64,000 nt of DNA from Pseudomonas sp. RGM2987 (GTDB lineage Bacteria > Pseudomonadota > Gammaproteobacteria > Pseudomonadales > Pseudomonadaceae). Positions 34,085 through 42,278 of the stretch are shown in pieces. Within the stretch, counting starts at the first letter, position 1. Each line of letters begins with the position of its first letter. Position numbers and translations under genes: made by a program. Location: the NCBI RefSeq assembly GCF_022952855.1, contig NZ_JALJDX010000222.1, forward strand, positions 124,001 to 188,000, written 5' to 3'. Under the pieces are notes generated by a model, which saw nothing but the letters and a program-made list of their open reading frames with translations, did not search any database and was not told the DNA's origin.

Positions 34085-34470
34085 GCCTGCACCACTCCTC
34101 TGCCGCCCCGGTGGGTGTTCCCGTCGACCTCAAACCAATGACCGACAATCGAGTCATGGTTGGATCAGCGAATCAACGACACACGCACAGGTTCCGCACT
34201 CGATTATTGCGATATCAAAACAGTGGCTAATGATGCAGGCAGCAGGAGATCACGCCTATCGGCGGATGCTGATTTTGCGTAGGGGCAATGATTAGGAGCG
34301 TAGGGGGCCCCCTACCAATTCTACCTATAGCCAATCGGACGAACGATCTTTTAGCCGCACTTGGCGTACAGTTCCACAAGTGGTCGGATCTCTGACAGGT
34401 CCAAACACTCATCGGCGCTTGTGAGAGGGTCACCACGGCATGTATTTGCGGAAAGTCGTTTTGATAACGC
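34085..34470 (-). promoter_or_regulatory. Upstream control region of the bcs operon
   Basis: No gene is convincing in this 386-base gap. It contains a 16-base perfect palindrome GTAGGGGGCCCCCTAC (34300-34315). Two direct copies of GCGTAGGGG (34277-34285 and 34298-34306) are spaced 21 bases apart, i.e. two helical turns. The second copy runs into the palindrome. This is a plausible regulator-binding cluster for bcsE. The regulator is not identifiable. Confidence 0.45.
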
Positions 34471-34497
34471 AAAAACCGCCCTGATGCGGGCGGTTCT
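34471..34497 (-). terminator. Rho-independent terminator of the catalase gene
   Basis: Read on the minus strand, ACCGCCC-GCATCA-GGGCGGT forms a 7-base-pair stem (34475-34494) followed by a run of T (the A run at 34471-34475 on the plus strand). It starts about 18 bases after the catalase stop. Confidence 0.9.
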
Positions 34498-34512
34498 GCT
34501 TATCGCCTGGAC

Positions 34513-35961
34513 TTAGCTAATCTCTACGCCCAACGCTTTTGCAATGCCTTTCCCGTATGCGGCATCCGCCCTGAAGAAATGTTGCAATTGGCGAGCGACG
34601 ACATCCTCCGATACACCACCCATTGCACCGGCAATGTTGCTAATCAGAAGAGCCTTCTGCTCGTCGTTCATCAAGCGGAACAACGCACCGGCATGGCTGT
34701 AGTAGTCGGTGTCTTCGCGGTGATCATAACGATCCGCCGCCCCATTGAGTGCCAAGGCTGGCTCCGCATAACGCGGGGCTTGCTTCGGCGCTTCTACATA
34801 GCTGTTAGGCTCGTAGTTGGGTGCCGCTCCGCCATTGCTGCCAAACGCCATGGCACCGTCACGCTGGTAGGTATTCACCGGACTGCGCGGAGCATTGACC
34901 GGCAGTTGCTGGTGATTGGTGCCTACACGGTAGCGATGCGCATCGGCGTAGGCGAATACCCGGCCTTGCAACATACGGTCCGGCGAGAGACCCACGCCTG
35001 GCACCATGTTGCTCGGGCCAAACGCAGCCTGCTCGACTTCAGCAAAGTAGTTCAGCGGGTTGCGGTTCAGCTCCAACTCACCGACCTCGATCAACGGAAA
35101 CTCTTTCTGCGACCAGGTCTTGGTCACGTCGAACGGGTTCTCGTAATGGGCTGCCGCCTGGGCCTCGGTCATGATCTGGATGCAGACACTCCATTTCGGG
35201 AAGTCACCACGCTCGATGGCATTGAACAGGTCGCGCTGGGCGTAATCCGGATCGGTACCCGCCAGGCGCGCTGCTTCAGCCGGCGCAAGGTTCTTGATCC
35301 CTTGCTTGGTCTTGTAGTGCCACTTCACCCAGTGACGCTCACCTTGGGCGTTGATCAGGCTGTAGGTGTGGCTGCCGAAGCCGTGCATGTGACGGTACCC
35401 GTCAGGAATGCCACGATCCGAGAACAGAATGGTGACCTGGTGCAGCGCCTCAGGCGAATGCGACCAGAAATCCCACATCATCTGGGCGCTTTTCAGGTTG
35501 CTTTGCGGCAGGCGCTTCTGGGTGTGGATGAAATCGGGGAATTTCAGTGGATCGCGAATGAAGAATACCGGCGTGTTGTTACCGACGATGTCCCAGTTAC
35601 CTTCCTCGGTGTAGAACTTCAGGGCGAAACCGCGAGGATCACGCTCGGTGTCCGCAGAACCGCGCTCACCGCCCACCGTGGAAAATCGCAAGAAAGTTGG
35701 GGTCTGCTTGCCAATCGACTCGAACAACTTGGCGCTGGTGTATTGGGTAATGTCGCGGGTCACGGTGAACATACCGTAGGCACCCGAGCCCTTGGCGTGT
35801 ACGCGACGCTCAGGAATGTTCTCGCGGTTGAAGTGAGCAAGCTTCTCGATCAGGTGAAAATCGTCGAGCAGCAGCGGGCCGCGCGGGCCGGCGGAGCGAG
35901 AGTTCTGGTTATCGGCGACTGGAGCGCCGCTGGCGGTCGTAAGCGTTTTGATCTGGCTCAT
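34513..35961 (-). CDS. katA: Monofunctional haem catalase KatA
   Basis: A clade 3-type small-subunit catalase of 482 residues that disproportionates hydrogen peroxide. The distal His lies in ERRVHAKGSGAYG. The RFSTVGGERGSADTERDPRG block and the distal Asn in GNWDIVGNNTPVFFIRD are intact. The proximal haem Tyr is in RVFAYADAHRYRVG. There is no signal peptide, so it is cytoplasmic. Its own terminator follows. I see no clear OxyR site upstream by eye. Species-level orthology to P. aeruginosa KatA is inferred from the motif pattern and length. Confidence 0.94.
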   Translation of the reverse strand: MSQIKTLTTASGAPVADNQNSRSAGPRGPLLLDDFHLIEKLAHFNRENIPERRVHAKGSGAYGMFTVTRDITQYTSAKLFESIGKQTPTFLRFSTVGGERGSADTERDPRGFALKFYTEEGNWDIVGNNTPVFFIRDPLKFPDFIHTQKRLPQSNLKSAQMMWDFWSHSPEALHQVTILFSDRGIPDGYRHMHGFGSHTYSLINAQGERHWVKWHYKTKQGIKNLAPAEAARLAGTDPDYAQRDLFNAIERGDFPKWSVCIQIMTEAQAAAHYENPFDVTKTWSQKEFPLIEVGELELNRNPLNYFAEVEQAAFGPSNMVPGVGLSPDRMLQGRVFAYADAHRYRVGTNHQQLPVNAPRSPVNTYQRDGAMAFGSNGGAAPNYEPNSYVEAPKQAPRYAEPALALNGAADRYDHREDTDYYSHAGALFRLMNDEQKALLISNIAGAMGGVSEDVVARQLQHFFRADAAYGKGIAKALGVEIS

Positions 35962-36350
35962 GCATCCGTTCCTCTGTCAGTCTGTATTCGTTGTACTCCG
36001 CGATCCGGTTAGGGTGCAGGTCGTTCATTAAAGGCGGCCATCGGGTGTTGCTGATTTTTGAGTAGGCGTTTTTCAGCGCCCGTGTAGGCAAGGCCCTACG
36101 TAAATCGCAACCCGGTGATATCTCATAAAATGAAGCGTGATCGGTGCCCTGGCTGATGCCCGTGGCCCATCACCAGACGCCAGGCACCAATGGCAATGCG
36201 CATTCAATCCGTGGTCGATGTCATGAGGCAGTCACCCGGTAGACCCCCCCCTCATTCAGAGCATCCCTAGATGAGCCTTGACATAAAAGAAAGCAAATCC
36301 ACAAGATGTGACACTTGGTTAGTATTAGTGAAACGGTGTCCAAATCGCGC
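35962..36350. other. Intergenic region upstream of the catalase gene
   Basis: About 390 bases without a supportable gene. It should contain the catalase promoter. An imperfect large stem-loop pairs GGTGCCCTGGC (36143-36153) with GCCAGGCACC (36179-36188), with an alternative inner pairing CTGG-TGATG / CATCA-CCAG. It lacks a T tract, so it is not a standard terminator. Confidence 0.4.
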
Positions 36351-36761
36351 AAGGGACACGCTTCGTCACGAATTCGAGATTAATGCGGTCGGTCCGCTGG
36401 CCACCTGCTTGGCCTCCGCACTGCTCTTCGGCGACAGCGGGGCGGTGCCATTGTCAACATGCACTCGGCCCTGAGTTGGATCAATCTTCCGAACAGGGTG
36501 ACCTATTCGACGAGCAAAGCGGCCACCTGGTCGCTGACCAACGGTCTGCGCCTGCTGCTAGGATGGGTGTACACATCGCGTTCTTTGACACAGGAATGAT
36601 CCTTGGCCTGGAGGGCGTGCAAAAAGCTGCCCCCCTCAAGGTCGGCCAGCGCATTCTCGATGGTGTGTCATCAGCCCGAGGTGCTGGCCGACGGAACCGG
36701 CCAACAAATCAAGCAGAACCTGAGCAACGGTATCTATCTGCGGTCGATTACGCAGGACTGA
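36351..36761 (+). pseudogene. SDR-family oxidoreductase pseudogene (three frameshifts)
   Basis: The plus strand carries the second half of a classical short-chain dehydrogenase broken into four frames. Frame one gives RHEFEINAVGPLATCLASAL. Near 36422 it shifts to RRQRGGAIVNMHSALSWINL and then RVTYSTSKAATWSLTNGL, which holds the catalytic Ser, Tyr and Lys (YSTSK). Near 36560 it shifts to GVHIAFFDTGMILGL and then KVGQRILDGV. Near 36663 it shifts to HQPEVLADGTGQQIKQNLSN, ending in SITQD and a TGA at 36759-36761. The Rossmann N terminus is not recognisable upstream. Three independent shifts make sequencing error unlikely. The intact NmrA-like gene follows 85 bases later. Confidence 0.85.
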
Positions 36762-36846
36762 GACTTTGGCGGCCGGCTCACAGCAGCCGACCGCTCCATG
36801 GCAACTGGCGTGCCGCTGCGGGCGCGAATGAATGGAGTAAGAGCTA

Positions 36847-37761
36847 ATGACCAAAAACGATGATCGTCCCGTGCTGGTGACCGGGGCGGCAGGGGCTGTC
36901 GGCGGTATCGGCCGCACAGTGACCGAGACGCTGCTCGCCATAGGGATGAACGTACGCGCCTTGGTTCGACGCGAAGATACCCGCTCCGCCGCTCTACGTC
37001 AGCTCGGCGCTGAAGTCGTGGTGGGCGACCTCACCGATCTCACGTCGATGCACCGTGCCATGGAGGGTGTCGCTCGAATCTACTTTGGCATGTCGGTGTC
37101 GCCGGCTTATCTGGAGGCCACGGTCAATACAGCTGCGGTGGCGCGGCATCACGGTGTAGAGGCCTTCGTGAACATGTCACAGATGACGATTTCACAGATG
37201 AGTATCACAGAGACAACCGACAGCCCCCAGCACAAGCTGCACTGGTTGGCCGAGCAGACGCTCGCATGGTCGGGGTTGCCTGTCGTTACGCTGCGGCCCA
37301 CCGTGTTCATGGAGGGGTTCTTTCTGCGTTTTGCCGCAGCCAATGTCCGGGAAACGAATACTTTGCTGCTTCCTCTTGGCCTGAGCAGAACCTCGCCCAT
37401 CTGTGCGGCGGACGTGGCCGACGCCGTGTCGGCCATCCTGGTGGACCCCGCACCTCATATCGGCAAGATCTATAACCTCACCGGTCCGCAGTCCACCGAT
37501 CTGGAACACTACGCCCGGATATTTTCTGACGCGCTCGGCCGAACCATCACCTATCGGGATCTGCCGGTGGCACCCTGGGCAGACAAGCTGCGCAATGCCG
37601 GCGTACCCACGCACGTCGTCGACCACCTCTCGGTCATGGCACAACTGCATCAGCAAGGGCGGTACGACCGTGAAACAGACGAACTGTCAGCCCTGACGGG
37701 TAAACCTGCGACAACCATGGCTGAGTTCGTCCGCCGCCATGCAACTGAGTACGCGCCGTAG
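36847..37761 (+). CDS. NmrA-like NAD(P)-binding protein
   Basis: A 304-residue atypical short-chain dehydrogenase of the NmrA/NAD(P)H-binding group. It has an N-terminal Rossmann fold (VLVTGAAGAVGGIGRTVTE) with an inserted residue pair relative to the usual GATGxxG. ALVRREDTRS fits an NADPH-selective loop. There is no YxxxK catalytic pair, as expected for NmrA-type sensors and quinone-reductase relatives. GGAG lies nine bases before the ATG. It is the only intact plus-strand gene between the SDR pseudogene and the HxlR regulator. Its biological role is unknown. Redox sensing is possible. Confidence 0.85.
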   Translation: MTKNDDRPVLVTGAAGAVGGIGRTVTETLLAIGMNVRALVRREDTRSAALRQLGAEVVVGDLTDLTSMHRAMEGVARIYFGMSVSPAYLEATVNTAAVARHHGVEAFVNMSQMTISQMSITETTDSPQHKLHWLAEQTLAWSGLPVVTLRPTVFMEGFFLRFAAANVRETNTLLLPLGLSRTSPICAADVADAVSAILVDPAPHIGKIYNLTGPQSTDLEHYARIFSDALGRTITYRDLPVAPWADKLRNAGVPTHVVDHLSVMAQLHQQGRYDRETDELSALTGKPATTMAEFVRRHATEYAP

Positions 37762-37817
37762 ACAACTCCAGGGTATGGGCCTAGTGCCGCATAGCGTGAT
37801 GCGAGTATCTTTCGCAA

Positions 37818-38288
37818 TTAGAACATTGTATTTGGATTAGCAGACTTTTCGGGAACATCCTGGATCACATCCCAGTGCTCAACGATTTGACCGTCCTTGA
37901 CGCGAAAAATGTCCAGCACGGCTCGGCCCAGATCATCCTCGCCATTGGTCGAATGCACCTGTAGCCAAACCAGATCGCCGTCGGCCGCACTGCGCATGAT
38001 GCGGGCGCGCGACTGAGGATTGCTCTTGAAGAAACCAGTGAAGTAATCGACGAGTGGCGCCTTGCCATCCGGCACACCGGGATTGTGCTGGCGATAGTCA
38101 TCGGCAACGACCTTCGCCGCTTGCACAGTATCGTGGCGATTGAAGAAGCCGTCGTAAAACGTCAGTACCAGTTGGCGATTGGCCTCCTCGACAGCGGTGT
38201 CACGGGCTTGGATAACAGGCTCCGCCGTTGCGCCCCCCGCCAGTACCAAGCTGACCGTAAGAATGAGACGTTTCAGATATTGCGTCAT
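37818..38288 (-). CDS. Secreted SnoaL-like (NTF2-fold) protein
   Basis: A 156-residue protein with a Sec signal peptide (RLILTVSLVLAGGATA, cleavage near A/EP) and a SnoaL-like alpha+beta barrel. Typical family blocks are FYDGFFNRHDTVQAAKVVAD, YRQHNPGVPDGK, and a C-terminal FRVKDGQIVEHWDVIQDVP. Members are often annotated as aldol-condensation or steroid-isomerase-like enzymes without proven activity. It lies 74 bases downstream of the QorB-like gene on the same strand and may be co-transcribed. The substrate is unknown. Confidence 0.85.
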   Translation of the reverse strand: MTQYLKRLILTVSLVLAGGATAEPVIQARDTAVEEANRQLVLTFYDGFFNRHDTVQAAKVVADDYRQHNPGVPDGKAPLVDYFTGFFKSNPQSRARIMRSAADGDLVWLQVHSTNGEDDLGRAVLDIFRVKDGQIVEHWDVIQDVPEKSANPNTMF

Positions 38289-38362
38289 CGGCCCCTCTCA
38301 GTCGGATGTTTCTCCATGATTCGCTTCCTTAGTTGTTTAAACTGCTGCTTGCCGGCAGTTCG

Positions 38363-39214
38363 TCAGAGCGTCTCCAGCGCACGTTCGACACTGAGAGCAA
38401 GCGGTGTGGTTGGCCTCCCGATGAGTTCAGCCAAGGCGCGCTCGTTGCCGTAGAGAGCCCCCTGGGAGGCGCTCACGTCATAGGAAGCCAATGCTGCGGC
38501 AAGCCCCTTCGGTAAGCCAACACCTTCGAGCGCGGCGGCGTAGTCGGCTTCTGGGAGGTCGTGGTAAGGGATGTTCCTGCCGGTCTGCTTCGAGATTTCA
38601 GCCGCCAGATCAGCCAGCGTCCAAGAGGTATCGCCGACCAGTTCGTAGGTAGTGTTTTCATGGCCGTCGGCAGTCAACACCACTGCAGCGGCTTCGGCCA
38701 GATCCTCGCGTGTCGCTGACGAAATCCGGCCTTCGCCTGCACTACCGAATAGCACGCCATTAGCCAGCGCCACACCAGCGAAACCTGTGTAGTTTTCTGT
38801 GTACCAACCATTGCGCAACAGCGTGTAGGAAAGTCCGGACGCCTTGAGGGCAGCCTCAGTTGCGCGGTGTTCGTCGGCAAGTGCCAGCACGGACGAGTCA
38901 GCGTGTAACACGCTGGTATAGACAATGCGCTTGATGCCCGCCCTCTTCGCCGCCGCAATGACGTTGGCGTGCTGCGCGACGCGCTGACCGATTTCGCTGG
39001 AAGAGATCAACAGCAAGGTTTCCACCCCAGACAACGCCGCATCCAGCGTCTCGGTCTTGGAATAGTCGAACGTTCTTGCCGAAACGCCCAGCGCTTCTGC
39101 CTGTTCCGGCTTGCGTACCAGGGCAAGAATGCCGCTTGTGGATGTTCGCTGTTTGAGATACTCGATGACGATGCGGCCCAGTTGGCCGGTGGCTCCAGTA
39201 ACGGCAATGCTCAA
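38363..39214 (-). CDS. QorB-like NAD(P)H:quinone oxidoreductase
   Basis: A 283-residue NmrA/SDR-type protein closely resembling QorB/YtfG (AVTGATGQLGRIVIEYLKQ, ALVRKPEQAEALGV, NGWYTENYTG, LPEADYAAALEGVGLP). Such enzymes reduce quinones with NADPH. I chose a TTG start at 39214: AAGGAG lies seven bases upstream and the Rossmann glycine motif then sits at the expected distance. The frame open to 39262 would extend past the shared regulatory region. It is divergent from an HxlR regulator gene across 98 bases containing a palindrome, the usual arrangement for HxlR-controlled quinone reductases. Confidence 0.85.
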   Translation of the reverse strand: MSIAVTGATGQLGRIVIEYLKQRTSTSGILALVRKPEQAEALGVSARTFDYSKTETLDAALSGVETLLLISSSEIGQRVAQHANVIAAAKRAGIKRIVYTSVLHADSSVLALADEHRATEAALKASGLSYTLLRNGWYTENYTGFAGVALANGVLFGSAGEGRISSATREDLAEAAAVVLTADGHENTTYELVGDTSWTLADLAAEISKQTGRNIPYHDLPEADYAAALEGVGLPKGLAAALASYDVSASQGALYGNERALAELIGRPTTPLALSVERALETL

Positions 39215-39277
39215 GAGGTTACTCCTTGGTGAACGGGAGGTTGAAGAAATAGCCATGAACAAATGTAGAATGTGAAA

Positions 39278-39290
39278 TTACTTTAAGTAA
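39278..39290. promoter_or_regulatory. Palindrome between the qorB-like gene and the HxlR gene
   Basis: TTACTT-T-AAGTAA is a perfect 13-base dyad centred in the 98-base divergent intergenic region. HxlR-type regulators of quinone reductases bind such AT-rich dyads, so this is the likely operator for both genes. Confidence 0.6.
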
Positions 39291-39312
39291 GTACGCACAA
39301 AAAGGTAAGTGT

Positions 39313-39741
39313 ATGAATACAAGCGCTTCTTCGAAATCATCCGAACAGCCTTCATCAGTGCCTTTGTCCGAGCGCCTAAGGCGGGGTGACGTGATGGCTC
39401 CGAAGTGCCCGTCGCGCGAAATCCTGAACCATCTGACCAGCCGATGGGGAGTGTTGGTGCTTATTGGCCTGCTGCCCGGCACGCTGAGGTTCAGCCAGCT
39501 ACGACGAAAGATAGGCGGCGTCAGCGAACGAATGTTGGCGCAGACACTACAGTTGTTGGAGGGCGATGCAATGGTGGAGCGTCGCGCCTATGACATCGTG
39601 CCGCCACACGTGGAATACACGCTGACGTCCATGGGTAGGGAAGCTGCCGTAAGGGTGCGAGAACTGGCCGATTGGGTGGAGATACACTGTGCAGCCGTGC
39701 TGCGTGAACAAGAGGCTTTGGCCGTAAAGAGAGGCCGTTAG
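39313..39741 (+). CDS. HxlR-family transcriptional regulator
   Basis: A 142-residue winged-helix regulator. The HxlR signature is clear: CPSREILNHLTSRWGVLVLI, then LRFSQLRRKIGGVSERMLAQ, and a wing ending in VPPHVEYTLTSMGREA. It has a single N-terminal-half cysteine (KCPSRE) at the position used for electrophile or quinone sensing in this family. Divergence from the quinone-reductase gene suggests it controls that gene and itself. An AAGG motif precedes the ATG. Confidence 0.9.
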   Translation: MNTSASSKSSEQPSSVPLSERLRRGDVMAPKCPSREILNHLTSRWGVLVLIGLLPGTLRFSQLRRKIGGVSERMLAQTLQLLEGDAMVERRAYDIVPPHVEYTLTSMGREAAVRVRELADWVEIHCAAVLREQEALAVKRGR

Positions 39742-39923
39742 GCCACCCCGCGCAAACAAGGTCACGAACCAGCGCATAGGCATCTTCACAGGGCCGCGCA
39801 ATACTGATCTCTTTCGCGTCAATGCTCTGCTGAACACCATAAACAAGCGCTTAGATCTGGCGTCACTCCAGCCAAGAGACTCCCTTCGATCTGAGTCGGA
39901 CAGTGATGGCTAAGAGGCAGGGC

Positions 39924-40235
39924 TCAGACGTTCAGCTCGGAATGCAACTCTGACAACGCGGCAGAAAGTTGCTCATCGTTGCGCTTGTAGTACGTCCATT
40001 TTCCAACTTTTGTTGCTGTCACGAAATCCATGTCTTGAAGAACCTTCAGGCAAAGGGATGTTGCAGGTTGCGACATCCCCGCTTTGTCTTGGATCAAGCT
40101 TGCGCATACACCGTATACGCTAAAGTCGTAGAGCTGGCTGTAGCTCTTGAAAGACTTGTGCGGGTTTGCCAGCCACGCGAGTACAGCTCGTCGGGTCGGA
40201 TGAGACAAGACCTTAAGTGCTTCGCCTAGCTCCAT
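39924..40235 (-). CDS. ArsR-family winged-helix regulator
   Basis: A 103-residue ArsR/SmtB-type repressor. The core reads LGEALKVLSHPTRRAVLAWL, then AGMSQPATSLCLKVLQDMDF (recognition helix) and a wing TATKVGKWTYYKRNDEQL. There is no CxC metal motif in the DNA-binding helix. Single cysteines (VCASL, SLCLK) could sense electrophiles or redox state instead of metal. It lies 59 bases downstream of the Old Yellow Enzyme gene on the same strand and is probably co-transcribed with it. The dyad at 41457-41480 is the likely operator. Confidence 0.85.
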   Translation of the reverse strand: MELGEALKVLSHPTRRAVLAWLANPHKSFKSYSQLYDFSVYGVCASLIQDKAGMSQPATSLCLKVLQDMDFVTATKVGKWTYYKRNDEQLSAALSELHSELNV

Positions 40236-40294
40236 AAACCTTGAACCTTGACTTTAATGTGGGGCTGCGCCCATTTGGGTGACCGCGCACGCTG

Positions 40295-41416
40295 TCAGGT
40301 GCTGTGCGGATAGTCGATATATCCCCGCTCCCCACCGCCATACAGAGTTGAAGTATCTACGGGGTTAAGGGGGTGGTTTTCTTTGAAACGTCGTGGTAAG
40401 TCCGGATTGGCGATGAACGTGCGTCCGAAGCCGAAAAAATCACCGTAACCAGTCGAGAGAATGCGTTTGGCTTTCTCATGAGTGTAGTTACCGGCATACA
40501 TGATCGGGCCCGAGAACGTATTACGCAATGCCTGCCGGAATGAGTCTGGAAGATCAGGGCTATTGTCCCAATCTGCTTCTGCAATTGAAAGGTACCCGAT
40601 GCGCAGGCCTTCCAGCATTTTTGTCGCTTCGACGTAGGTCTCGTGCGGATCTTTTTCGACCAGCCCCAAATAGACTCGTTCTTCATCCGTCGACTCAAAC
40701 AACGGCGCGAAGCGTACACCAACGCGCTCGCTTCCGAATACACCGATGACTGCTTCAGTCACTTCACGTAGGAACCGCAGCCGGTTTTCGAGTGGTCCTC
40801 CGTACTCGTCAGTTCTGAGATTAGTGTGCTCTGAAATGAATTGGTTGATGAGGTATCCATTCGCGGAGTGCAGCTCAACGCCATCGAATCCCGCACGCTT
40901 CGCATTTTGAGCCGCTTGGCGATAAAGCTCTACCAGCTCCTTAACCTGGGTAGTAGTCAATTCTTGCGGCATGCTCGGATCTGCCAACTGCCCTTCGTTA
41001 GGGCCAGTTTCAATGAATACTTTAACGTTGGTCGCGCGGATAGCTGAAGGTGCAATAGGAGGCTGATTATCTGGTTGCAAACTGACGTGGGAAACGCGAC
41101 CAACGTGCCAGAGCTGGCAGAAGATGGTGCCTCCCTCGGCATGAACTGCTGCGGTCACCTGGCGCCAACCTTCGACCTGTTCGTCACTGTAAATACCGGG
41201 CGTCCAAGCATAGCCTTGGCCGCGTGGCTCGATTTGAGAGCCTTCTGTAACCATGAAGCCAGCCGTAGCGCGTTGACGGTAGTACGCTGCCATGAGCGAG
41301 TTCGGTACGTTACCTGGCTGCGAGCTTCTGGAGCGAGTGAGTGGGGGTAAGACGATACGATTTCGAAGCACCAAGCTGCCAAGGTTCATAGCGGCAAAAA
41401 GATTGCGAGAGGACAT
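40295..41416 (-). CDS. Old Yellow Enzyme-family alkene reductase
   Basis: FMN-dependent ene-reductase of the NemA/XenB type, about 373 residues. The flavin-binding start is LRNRIVLPPLTRSRS. The substrate-anion-binding pair is in FDGVELHSANGYLINQFIS, followed by RTDEYGGPLENRLRFLREV, and the FMN phosphate site is in DFFGFGRTFIANPDLPRRF. It reduces activated alkenes such as N-ethylmaleimide or nitro compounds and probably detoxifies electrophiles. I chose the ATG at 41416. An ATG at 41428 is equally possible, and neither has a good ribosome-binding site. A frame extending to 41647 runs through the promoter and is not credible. Base composition looks more AT-rich than the flanks. Confidence 0.9.
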   Translation of the reverse strand: MSSRNLFAAMNLGSLVLRNRIVLPPLTRSRSSQPGNVPNSLMAAYYRQRATAGFMVTEGSQIEPRGQGYAWTPGIYSDEQVEGWRQVTAAVHAEGGTIFCQLWHVGRVSHVSLQPDNQPPIAPSAIRATNVKVFIETGPNEGQLADPSMPQELTTTQVKELVELYRQAAQNAKRAGFDGVELHSANGYLINQFISEHTNLRTDEYGGPLENRLRFLREVTEAVIGVFGSERVGVRFAPLFESTDEERVYLGLVEKDPHETYVEATKMLEGLRIGYLSIAEADWDNSPDLPDSFRQALRNTFSGPIMYAGNYTHEKAKRILSTGYGDFFGFGRTFIANPDLPRRFKENHPLNPVDTSTLYGGGERGYIDYPHST

Positions 41417-41456
41417 TATTGAGCTCATATGGGTAGCTGTGTGTGCAAACACATTA

Positions 41457-41480
41457 ACACATAAGAATATACTTATGTGT
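41457..41480. promoter_or_regulatory. Perfect dyad upstream of the Old Yellow Enzyme gene
   Basis: ACACATAAG-N6-CTTATGTGT, nine-base arms with no mismatch, lies 41-64 bases upstream of the ene-reductase ATG. Size, AT-richness and position fit an ArsR-family operator for the co-oriented regulator gene downstream. Confidence 0.65.
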
Positions 41481-41574
41481 AGTGACGACACCCTCATTCG
41501 TATTTTCCCAATCACGTGAATTTTCATCATGTATTTTTGCACGTCAATCAGGCGTTTCTGTCGATTTTTATTGT

Positions 41575-41610
41575 AAAAAAGCCAACCTATACTCGCGCTC
41601 AGGCTGGCTT
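41575..41610 (-). terminator. Orphan minus-strand terminator
   Basis: On the minus strand the stem AGCCAGCC...GGTTGGCT (one G-U pair) is followed by six T. No recognised minus-strand gene ends just before it. The only candidate is a hydrophobic frame ending at about 41568 (see 41611-41948). Confidence 0.6.
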
Positions 41611-41948
41611 GACCAGCTCCGTTTCCAAGCCAGCAAGCCCCCCACAATAATAATCAGGGCGAACAGCATGAGCGCATGGGTTAACGTCGGCGTGTACGCC
41701 GGATACAAGCAGTTGCGCAGCAGCGCAATCAACACCATCGTCACTGTGCAGCGCTGGCCCGTACCAGTGCTCTTGACGCATGGGCGCGACACCCACTTTC
41801 CACATCGCCCTCCCATCCCCGGACGTTCAGTCCACCGGCAATAGGCCCTGCACCGCATTCAGGTGACGCCTCGCACAGGCTTCGCCCGGGTACCCGTGTG
41901 CCTGTGAAAGGGCGCAAACAACAAAAATAACCACACTGGAGCCTCACT
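41611..41948. other. Intergenic region, possible remnant of a membrane-protein gene
   Basis: No family is recognised. A minus-strand frame (41568-41858) contains one strongly hydrophobic helix (THALMLFALIIIVGGLLAW) and ends within the orphan terminator region. It could be a small membrane protein or the decayed 3' end of a larger transporter. The plus-strand part before 41949 should contain the promoter for the DUF485/permease operon. No good -35/-10 is evident. Confidence 0.35.
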
Positions 41949-42278
41949 ATGACGACTGACCATCCGACCCATGCCCATACCTGCGCGCAGGTCAGGGCCA
42001 ATCCCAAGTTCAAACGCCTCACCCGCCAGCGCGCGTTGCTTGCATGGTCACTGAGCGGCGTGGTCCTGGCGATCTATTACAGCTTCATCATGGTGGTGGC
42101 TTTTGCCCCTGCCTGGTTACACCTGCCGTTGTACGACGGCAGCCACGTGAGCCTCGGTATGCCAATCGGCGTAACGATCATCCTGCTGTCCTGGGCCCTC
42201 ACCGCCTGGTACGTGCACCGTGCCAACACTCGTTTCGACGTGCTCAGCGCCCAGATCCTGGAGGAGTCCCTCGTATGA
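41949..42278 (+). CDS. DUF485 membrane protein (YjcH-like)
   Basis: A 109-residue inner-membrane protein with two hydrophobic helices (ALLAWSLSGVVLAIYYSFIM and MPIGVTIILLSWALTAWYV) and the family ending with a Tyr-Val-His-Arg-Ala-Asn motif. Members almost always precede a sodium:solute symporter of the ActP type, as in the E. coli acetate operon, and may act as an accessory subunit. The stop overlaps the permease start (ATGA at 42275-42278). Confidence 0.93.
   Translation: MTTDHPTHAHTCAQVRANPKFKRLTRQRALLAWSLSGVVLAIYYSFIMVVAFAPAWLHLPLYDGSHVSLGMPIGVTIILLSWALTAWYVHRANTRFDVLSAQILEESLV

Noticed and set aside
34227..34472. 81-codon minus-strand frame in the bcs upstream region
   Set aside because: There is no ribosome-binding site or family resemblance, and it overlaps the catalase terminator and the palindrome.
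39742..39923. Possible N-terminal remnant of an SRPBCC/cyclase-type protein on the minus strand (ISIARPCEDAYALVRDLV)
   Set aside because: Only about 30 codons look protein-like, without start or continuation; too little to call.
41417..41647. N-terminal extension of the Old Yellow Enzyme
   Set aside because: It would run through the dyad and promoter region and has no counterpart in the family.
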